Source: Melaminivora jejuensis (GTDB taxonomy: Bacteria > Pseudomonadota > Gammaproteobacteria > Burkholderiales > Burkholderiaceae_C). Taken from it: a stretch of 64,000 nt of DNA. Location: NCBI RefSeq assembly GCF_017811175.1, contig NZ_JACWIJ010000002.1:62001-126000 (forward strand), given 5' to 3'. Made by a program: the position numbers and the translations under genes. Under the pieces are notes generated by a model that did no database searches, had not been told where the DNA came from, and saw only the letters and a list, made by a program, of their open reading frames with translations. Below are positions 58,712 through 64,000 of this stretch, one piece after another. The stretch's first letter is position 1, and the number at the start of each line of letters is the position of its first letter.

Positions 58712-59483
58712 ATGAAGCGCTTGCAGGCCTTTAAGTACGAGCTGATGCCGAGCGGCCAGCAGGAGCGGCAGATGCGCCGCTTTGCGGGCGCCTGCCGGTT
58801 CGTCTACAACAAGGCGCTGGCGCAGCAAAAGGCCTGGTACGAGGCAGATAACACCAGCAAATTCAGCTACACCAAACTTGCCAATTTGCTGCCCGACTGG
58901 AAGAAGGATCTGTCATGGCTGAGTGATTCACCCAGCCAGGCCTTGCAGCAGTCACTCAAAGACCTGCAGCGGGCATACAAGAACTTCTTTGCCAAACGCG
59001 CAGCCTTCCCGAAGTTCAAGAAAAAGGGGCGAGGCGCGAGTTTGAGGTTTCCCCAGGGCTTCAAGCTCGATGCGGGCAACGCTCGCATCTCCTGCCCAAG
59101 CTGGGCTGGATGCGGCTGAGGCTATCGCGCCCGGTGCTGGGCAAGCCGTGCAATGCCACCGTCAGCCTGTCCAGCGGCAAATGGTTCGTCAGCCTCCAGA
59201 CTGAGCGAGAGGTAGAGCCGCCCATCCCCCAGGCCAGCAGCGCCGTTGGCATAGACGTAGGGGTGGCGCGCTTTGCCACCTTCAGCGACGGAACATACCT
59301 GGAGCCGCTAGCCTGTTTCAAGAAGCACGAAGCCCGCTTGTGTAGATACCAGCGGGCCATGATGTCAGCCGTGCAAGGCCCGCAAGGGCCAAGCGTGCAG
59401 CCTCGGTGAAGCAGGAACCCACTGAGGCGACTTGTTCAGGCGTTGCGCCTGCAATGGGCGCGGTAGGAATCCCACGCTTTTAG
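58712..59483 (+). pseudogene. tnpB: tnpB remnant: frameshift plus internal deletion
   Basis: RNA-guided nuclease of IS200/IS605 elements, here inactive. The N-terminal half (58712-59119) reads MKRLQAFKYELMPSG, GACRFVYNKALAQQKAWYE and FPKFKKKGRGASLRFPQGF. The frame then shifts near 59092: ATCTCCTGCCC appears to have lost one T from ATCTTCCTGCCC. The continuation (about 59110-59409) holds SAVGIDVGVARFAT with the first RuvC Asp. After RYQRAM the sequence jumps to the C-terminal tail (VKQEPTEAT, ending TAG 59481-59483), so the other RuvC residues and the zinc finger are deleted. Confidence 0.87.
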
Positions 59484-59496
59484 GCGGGGGAGGATG

Positions 59497-60348
59497 TCAA
59501 TTCATTGAGGCTGCATCTTCGCCGGCCATTGTCCCGCCGCTGCATCGGGCTATGCCGGCCAGGTCATGCCGACTGTGTACCTGGGCAAAGCCTGCCGCGC
59601 GCAGCAGTGCCTGCACCGCTTCAGCCTGATCCCAGCCGTGCTCCAGCAGCAGCCAGCCGCCGGGGGCGAGGTGGGCCGGGGCCTGGGCGACGATGGCGCG
59701 GATGTCATCCAGCCCGTCGGCGCCGCTGGCAAGCGCCATGCGCGGCTCGTGGCGCAGGGCGGGCAGGTGCGGGTCGTCCTCGGCGATGTAGGGCGGGTTG
59801 CTGACGACGGCGTCGAAGCGCCCCGGCGGCACGTCCTGCAGCCAGAGGCTGTGGGCGAACTGCACCGGCAGCCGCAGGCGCTGGGCATTGGCGCGCGCCA
59901 CGGCCAGGGCGTCGGCGCTGGCATCGATGGCCAGCACCTGCGCATCCGGGCGGGCGTGCGCCAGCGCCAGGGCAATGGCGCCGCTGCCCGTGCCCAGGTC
60001 GATGATGCGCGGCGCGGGCCGCTCGGCCAGCAGCTCCAGCGCCCAGTCCACCAGGGTTTCGGTATCGGGCCGAGGGTCGAGCACACGGGCGTCGATGGCC
60101 AGGCGCAGGCCGTGGAATTCCTTGCTGCCAACCAGGTAGGCGACCGGCTCGCCCGCCAGGCGGCGCTGGCACAGGGCGTCGAAGGTGGCCGCAGTGGCCG
60201 CCGGCAGCGCCTCGTCGCCATGCGCGATCAGCCAGGCGCGGTCGTGCAGCGCATGGCCCAGCGCGTGCAGCAGCAGCATGGTGGCGTCGATGCGCGCCAA
60301 GCCGCTGCGCTGTGCCTGGGCCAGGGCCTGGGTGATCGTCGATGCCAT
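59497..60348 (-). CDS. prmC: Peptide chain release factor N5-glutamine methyltransferase
   Basis: Methylates the Gln of the GGQ motif in release factors, 283 residues. SAM loop [16 protein letters not shown] (about 116-131) and catalytic [10 protein letters not shown] are intact, as is the N-terminal helical domain. The start at 60348 (ATG) follows GAAAG; a GTG at 60357 is possible. Its stop codon TGA (59497-59499) and part of the last Asn codon come from the right end of the tnpB element, which replaced an original ...Met-Lys-TAA. It lies beside its substrate gene prfA. Confidence 0.93.
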   Translation of the reverse strand: MASTITQALAQAQRSGLARIDATMLLLHALGHALHDRAWLIAHGDEALPAATAATFDALCQRRLAGEPVAYLVGSKEFHGLRLAIDARVLDPRPDTETLVDWALELLAERPAPRIIDLGTGSGAIALALAHARPDAQVLAIDASADALAVARANAQRLRLPVQFAHSLWLQDVPPGRFDAVVSNPPYIAEDDPHLPALRHEPRMALASGADGLDDIRAIVAQAPAHLAPGGWLLLEHGWDQAEAVQALLRAAGFAQVHSRHDLAGIARCSGGTMAGEDAASMN

Positions 60349-60353
60349 GTCTT

Positions 60354-60414
60354 TCACTACTTTTTCAATAGCTGCCAGCGCTTGTTGGACAAGCCTTTGA
60401 GGCGGATTTGATGC
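60354..60414 (+). repeat. Dispersed three-hairpin repeat, copy K
   Basis: GCTTG (60380-60384) with CAAGC (60390-60394). Hairpin 1 is weak (CTA...TAG) and hairpin 3 degenerate (GGCGGATTTGATGC). It lies between prfA and prmC, oriented opposite to them. Confidence 0.75.
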
Positions 60415-60424
60415 AAAAAATTGT

Positions 60425-61507
60425 TCAGGCGTTGATTTCCAGCTCGGCCAGCAGCTCGGCTTCGCGGGCGTGCTGCAGGGCGTCCAGCACCTCGTCCAGG
60501 TCGCCCTCCATGACGGCCAGCAGCTTGTACAGCGTCAGGTTGATGCGGTGATCGGTCAGCCGGCCCTGCGGGAAGTTGTAGGTGCGGATGCGATCCGAGC
60601 GGTCGCCCGAGCCGATCAGCCCCTTGCGGGTGGCGGCTTCGCGCGCGCTGCGCTCGCTGCGCTCCTTGTCCTCCAGGCGTGCCTGCAGCACGGCCAGGGC
60701 GCGGGCCTTGTTGGCGTGCTGGCTGCGCCCGTCCTGGCACTCGGCGACGATGCCGGTGGGCAAATGCACCACGCGCACGGCGGAGTCGGTCTTGTTGATG
60801 TGCTGGCCGCCGGCGCCGCTGGCGCGGAAGGTGTCGATGCGCAGCTCTGCCGGGTTCAGCGTGATGGCCTGGCTCTCGTCGGGTTCGGGCATCACGGCCA
60901 CGGTGCAGGCGCTGGTGTGGATGCGGCCCTGGGTCTCGGTCACCGGCACGCGCTGCACGCGGTGGCCGCCGGACTCGAAGCGCAGCCGGCCATAGGCGCG
61001 CTCGCCCTCGATGCGCAGCACCACTTCCTTGTAGCCGCCCAGCTCGGCCTCGTGCGCGCTCATGATCTCCACGCGCCAGCCGGCGCTGGCGGCGTGGCGG
61101 GTGTACATGCGCGCCAGGTCGCCGGCGAACAGGGCCGATTCGTCGCCGCCGGTGCCGGCGCGGATTTCGATGAAGGCGTTGCGCTCGTCATCGGGATCCT
61201 TGGGCAGCAGCAGGCGCTGCAGCTCGGCGTCCAGCGTGGCCAGCTCGGCCTGCGCGGCATCGATTTCTTCCTGCGCCAGCTCGGCCATGTCGGGGTCGGC
61301 CAGCATGTCCTGCGCGCCGGCCAGGTCGGCCTCGCGCTGGCGAAAGCGCGCCCAGCGGCTGGCCACGGCGCTGACTTCGGCGTGCTCGCGCGACAGGCTG
61401 CGGTATTGCTGCATGTCGGCCATGATGTCCTCGCGCGACAGCAGGAAGTCCAGCTCGGCCAGGCGCTGCGTGTGGCGCTCCAGCTGGCTGCGGAGAAAAG
61501 CTTGCAT
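60425..61507 (-). CDS. prfA: Peptide chain release factor 1
   Basis: Recognises UAA and UAG and triggers peptide release, 360 residues, same length as E. coli RF1. The catalytic GGQ is at residues 233-235 in [17 protein letters not shown]. The codon-recognition loop lies in the [13 protein letters not shown] block (about 187-199). Flanked by repeat copies K and L; neighbours hemA and prmC match the common gene order. Confidence 0.97.
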   Translation of the reverse strand: MQAFLRSQLERHTQRLAELDFLLSREDIMADMQQYRSLSREHAEVSAVASRWARFRQREADLAGAQDMLADPDMAELAQEEIDAAQAELATLDAELQRLLLPKDPDDERNAFIEIRAGTGGDESALFAGDLARMYTRHAASAGWRVEIMSAHEAELGGYKEVVLRIEGERAYGRLRFESGGHRVQRVPVTETQGRIHTSACTVAVMPEPDESQAITLNPAELRIDTFRASGAGGQHINKTDSAVRVVHLPTGIVAECQDGRSQHANKARALAVLQARLEDKERSERSAREAATRKGLIGSGDRSDRIRTYNFPQGRLTDHRINLTLYKLLAVMEGDLDEVLDALQHAREAELLAELEINA

Positions 61508-61529
61508 GGGTGATGGGATGAAAGGTTGT

Positions 61530-61600
61530 GCTACTTTTTCAGTAGCTGTCAGCGCTTGCTTGACAAGGCTTTGCGGCTGATTTGACTTGAAATTTCAAGC
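61530..61600 (+). repeat. Dispersed three-hairpin repeat, copy L
   Basis: GCTAC (61530-61534) with GTAGC (61542-61546), a compensated version of the usual CTAT/ATAG stem; CTTG (61555-61558) with CAAG (61564-61567). The tail contains the palindrome CTTGAAATTTCAAG. It lies between hemA and prfA. Confidence 0.82.
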
Positions 61601-61650
61601 CGGTGGGCGGCAGGGTGGAGGGGCGGGGGATGAGCAGCAGGCCAGTGCCG

Positions 61651-62958
61651 CTACAGCGCGCCCTTGCCGTGCGCGCGCAAAAACAGCCGCTCAATGGTCT
61701 GCGCCGTCTGCTCGCGCGCGGCGGCGTCGCCCGAGCGCAGCTCGGCCAGGCTGCCGTGCAGCATCTTCTGCGTCAGGCCGCGCGAGAGGGCTTCGAGCAC
61801 GGTGTCGATGTCCTCGCCCCGGGCCAGCAGCTTCTTGGCACGGGCGATCTCGGCGGCGCGCCAGGCATCGGTCTGGCGGTTGAGCTGCTGGATCAGCGGC
61901 ACCACGGCAGCGCCCTGGCCGGCAGGCTGGCGCAAGTCCAGCCAGTGCAGAAAGCTTTGCACGCCGGCGTCGATGATGGCCTCGGCCTGTGCCACGGCGG
62001 CCTGGCGGCTGGCCTGCGCGGTCTGCACCACGCCGGCCAGGTCGTCCACGGTGTAGAGGTACACGTCGCCCAGTTGCTTGACCTCTGGCTCGATGTCGCG
62101 CGGCACGGCCAGATCGACCATGAACATGGGCCGATGCCGGCGGCGGCGGATGGCGCGCTCGATGGCACCCAGGCCGATGATGGGCAGCTGGCTGGCGGTG
62201 CAGCTGACCACGGCGTCGAACTCGTGCAGGTGCTCGGGCAGGTCGGCCAGGCGCATGACGCTGCCGCCCAGGCGTGTGGCGAGCTTTTCGCCGCGCTCCA
62301 GCGTGCGGTTGGCAATGGCGATCTGCCGGGGGTTGCGTGCGGCAAAGTGCGTGGCGCACAGCTCGATCATCTCGCCGGCGCCGACGAACAGCACGCGGAT
62401 CTGCGACAAATCCTCGAACAGCTGCCCGGCCAGGCGCACGGCGGCGGCGGCCATGCTGATGCTGTGCGCGCCGATGTCGGTGCTGGAGCGCACCTCCTTG
62501 GCCACGGCGAAGCTGCGCTGGAACAGTTGGTTGAGCGTGCTGCCCAGAGCGCCCGCGCCTTCGGCGGCGCGCACGGCGTTCTTCATCTGGCCCAGGATCT
62601 GCGCCTCGCCCAGCACCATGGAGTCGAGCCCGCTGGCGACGCGGAAGGCGTGGCGCGCGGCCAGGCCGTTTTCCAGGTGGTAGGAGTGTGCGTGCAGCAG
62701 TTCGGCGCTGACGCCGCCGGACTGCGCCAGCCAGCGCAGCGTGTGCTCGGGCGCGGCGGTGGGCGCGGCGCAGTAGATCTCGGTGCGGTTGCAGGTGGAC
62801 AGGATGGCTGTTTCCACCTGCGGATGGCGGCTGCCACCGGCCAGCGATGCGCGCAGGCCGTGCAGCGTGGGCGCGATCTGGTCGAGCGCAAACGCAAAAC
62901 GGCCCCGCAGATCGAGCGGGGCAGTGGTGTGGTTGATGCCGAGTGCCCAGACTGCCAT
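61651..62958 (-). CDS. hemA: Glutamyl-tRNA reductase
   Basis: First committed step of tetrapyrrole synthesis in the C5 pathway, 435 residues. The catalytic Cys lies in [12 protein letters not shown] (about 51-62). The NADPH-binding domain shows [21 protein letters not shown], and the dimerisation domain follows (about 320-435). It begins the hemA-prfA-prmC series. The TATAAT box at 62967-62972 is 9 bp from the ATG, which implies a very short or absent leader. Confidence 0.95.
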   Translation of the reverse strand: MAVWALGINHTTAPLDLRGRFAFALDQIAPTLHGLRASLAGGSRHPQVETAILSTCNRTEIYCAAPTAAPEHTLRWLAQSGGVSAELLHAHSYHLENGLAARHAFRVASGLDSMVLGEAQILGQMKNAVRAAEGAGALGSTLNQLFQRSFAVAKEVRSSTDIGAHSISMAAAAVRLAGQLFEDLSQIRVLFVGAGEMIELCATHFAARNPRQIAIANRTLERGEKLATRLGGSVMRLADLPEHLHEFDAVVSCTASQLPIIGLGAIERAIRRRRHRPMFMVDLAVPRDIEPEVKQLGDVYLYTVDDLAGVVQTAQASRQAAVAQAEAIIDAGVQSFLHWLDLRQPAGQGAAVVPLIQQLNRQTDAWRAAEIARAKKLLARGEDIDTVLEALSRGLTQKMLHGSLAELRSGDAAAREQTAQTIERLFLRAHGKGAL

Positions 62959-62966
62959 GGGGGCGG

Positions 62967-62972
62967 ATTATA
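62967..62972 (-). promoter_or_regulatory. -10 element of hemA
   Basis: Perfect TATAAT on the minus strand, 9 bp before the hemA ATG. A transcript from it would start 1-3 bases before the ATG (leaderless). No convincing -35 is seen. Confidence 0.5.
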
Positions 62973-63054
62973 AAATTTGTGCCGCCACCGGCTAGTCTGC
63001 TGGGTATCGGCCTTGATTTGCGTCATTTGCGGCCTGTCTGTGCGCGCTGTCTGC

Positions 63055-63330
63055 ATGAGCTTTGCCATCCTTGTGAATCACCTCCTGAACTTCGCCGCGC
63101 CGGCCCTGGCCGTGGCTGTGCTGCTGGTGCTGGCCAGCCATGTTTTCATGAGAAATCTGGCCAAAAACGCCGGCTGGCTTGCGCCGCTAGCTATCAATTT
63201 TGCAGTCGGTTGCGGCGTGCTGGTGGCTGGCCTGGTGCTGGGCGGACATGACGGGCTGATGCTGACCCATGCCGCGCTGGTGCTGGCCTGTGCTAGCAGT
63301 CAGTGGCTATGGTTGCGGGCCTGGCGGTAG
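63055..63330 (+). CDS. Small membrane protein of unknown function
   Basis: Hypothetical protein of 91 residues with hydrophobic stretches at about 5-30, 40-61 and 69-88. No family recognised. The stretch NLAKNAGWLAPLAINFAVG (about 34-52) is encoded by sequence related to the dispersed repeats (copy M), so part of the protein may be repeat-derived. It is divergent from hemA. The coding assignment rests on the membrane pattern and start context only. Confidence 0.5.
   Translation: MSFAILVNHLLNFAAPALAVAVLLVLASHVFMRNLAKNAGWLAPLAINFAVGCGVLVAGLVLGGHDGLMLTHAALVLACASSQWLWLRAWR
63158..63201 (-). repeat. Possible dispersed repeat copy M inside coding sequence
   Basis: GGCCAAAAACGCCGGCTGGC then GCGCCGCTAGCTATCAA parallels copy E read in the same direction. 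Stems are not preserved. It lies in the 91-codon membrane protein gene. Confidence 0.4.
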
Positions 63331-63396
63331 GGCCGCTGGGCGCCGACGACCGCGAAACGCGTCGCGCAAAACGCACAACGCCGAAGGACACGGCGC

Positions 63397-64000
63397 TCAC
63401 GCCCCCGAGGCCGGGCGGCGCTCCCCATCGTCGTCTGCACCCTCCACTGATTGCCCTTGCGCCACCAGGGTGGTGGCCGGCGGCGACAGGTACAGCCCTT
63501 CGGCGCGCAGCGCATCCAGGATGGCGAACAGCACGTCGCTGCGCGTGCCGCCGGCGCTGCGCGGGTTGGCCACCCAGCCAGTGGCGATGAAGGTCAGCGT
63601 GCCGTTGTGGATGCCGTCCAGCGTCACGCTGGGGGCCGGCTCGTCCAGGATGAGCTCGTGCGCCTGGAAGGCTTGCAGGATCAGCTCGCGCATTCGGCGC
63701 GCATCGGTATCCAGGGGCGCGGGCAGGCTCAGCTGTACCCGGCCCTGGGCGCCGGTCAGCGTCATGTTGCGCACCGTCTTGGTGATGAACTCCGAGTTGG
63801 GCACGATCACGGTGGAGCGGTCGCCGACCTGGATTTCGGTGGCGCGCACGTTGACGCGGCGCACGTCGCCCTCGGTGTCGCCCAGTTTGACCCAGTCGCC
63901 CACGCGCACCGGGCGCTCGGCCAGCAGGATCAGGCCGGAGATGAAGTTCTGCACGATGGCCTGCAGGCCAAAGCCTATGCCCACCGACAGCGCACTGGCC
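63397..64000 (-). CDS. MscS-family mechanosensitive channel (partial, runs off right edge)
   Basis: C-terminal part of a small-conductance mechanosensitive channel; the frame is open to the window edge, so the start lies beyond it. The visible 200 residues begin in the pore helix (SALSVGIGFGLQAIVQNFISGLILLAERPVRVGDWV), then the beta domain (VRRVNVRATEIQVGDRSTVIVPNSEFITKTVRNMT) and the C-terminal alpha-beta domain. The final acidic tail is disordered. The full protein may be a large KefA/MscK-type channel; this cannot be told here. Confidence 0.88.
   Translation of the reverse strand, partial: ASALSVGIGFGLQAIVQNFISGLILLAERPVRVGDWVKLGDTEGDVRRVNVRATEIQVGDRSTVIVPNSEFITKTVRNMTLTGAQGRVQLSLPAPLDTDARRMRELILQAFQAHELILDEPAPSVTLDGIHNGTLTFIATGWVANPRSAGGTRSDVLFAILDALRAEGLYLSPPATTLVAQGQSVEGADDDGERRPASGA

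Larger units (their letters stand above)
58598..59500 (+). mobile_element. Decayed IS200/IS605-type (IS1341-like) element
   Basis: About 903 bp carrying only a broken tnpB and no tnpA. The left end has the hairpin CCTCGGC-GTTCAG-GCCGGGG (58614-58633) after a TTAT target-like flank. The right end has CCCACGC...GCGGGGG (59471-59490) and finishes GAGGATGTCAA, typical of TnpB elements. There is no target-site duplication, as expected for this family. Joining the flanks (58597 to 59501) restores an in-frame AAA-TAA end for prmC, which supports these borders. The strand opposes the host operon. Confidence 0.85.

Noticed and set aside
58712..59119. Active TnpB nuclease gene
   Set aside because: Frameshift and loss of RuvC-II/III and zinc finger make it inactive.
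60425..61507. TAG codon reassignment to explain livF
   Set aside because: An intact RF1 gene is present and all other genes in the window are open without in-frame TAG.

Overview
The window is high-GC, densely coded bacterial chromosome. Gene content and order point to a betaproteobacterium of the order Burkholderiales, most likely family Comamonadaceae (Acidovorax/Alicycliphilus/Melaminivora-like). The indicators are a six-gene mla locus followed by the his operon and tatABC; petABC-sspA-sspB; secA-argJ; pilBCD-coaE-zapD-yacG; and hemA-prfA-prmC-grxD. The assignment is inferred from synteny and protein character; no database search was run.

Layout. 1-3.9 kb: a GspE/PilB-type secretion ATPase, open at the left edge, then tctB-tctA. 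3.9-7.4 kb, minus strand: an RpfE-like gene, recJ and a higBA toxin-antitoxin pair. 7.4-11.1 kb: lolC-lolD, convergent with speD-speE. 11.2-17.0 kb: mlaFEDACB and a YadG/YadH-like ABC exporter. 17.0-27.2 kb: a BolA-like gene, hisGDCBHAFIE, a small membrane protein, a HIT protein and tatABC. 27.3-30.9 kb: a DegS-like protease, a Nif3-like protein, pdxA and mscL. 31-35.3 kb: cytochrome bc1 (petABC), sspA, sspB and tRNA-Thr. 35.3-41.3 kb: dciA, secA, argJ, a DUF815 ATPase and mutT. 41.3-43.5 kb: a decayed branched-chain amino acid transporter fragment and a DUF1330 gene. 43.5-49.2 kb, minus strand: yacG, zapD, coaE, pilD, pilC, pilB and tRNA-Pro. 49.3-54.2 kb: ispB, rplU-rpmA-obgE, proB and rppH. 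54.3-58.5 kb: proS, a lytic transglycosylase, a CorC-type CBS protein and grxD. 58.6-63 kb: a dead IS200/IS605-type tnpB element, then prmC, prfA and hemA. 63-64 kb: a small membrane protein and a partial MscS-type channel.

Most of the window is housekeeping: envelope lipid and lipoprotein trafficking (mla, lol), Tat and Sec export, histidine, arginine, proline, B6 and polyamine synthesis, respiration, type IV pilus assembly, and translation. The accessory part is small: higBA with a clear operator, the liv remnant and the tnpB relic.

The most unusual signal is a family of short dispersed repeats. I found about a dozen copies of roughly 55-70 bp, mostly intergenic. The best copies fold as three consecutive small hairpins, and the outer two keep their pairing by compensatory changes between copies. 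Several copies run into the start of the next gene, supply its ribosome binding site, or lie inside coding sequence. I saw no CRISPR array, prophage or large biosynthetic cluster.
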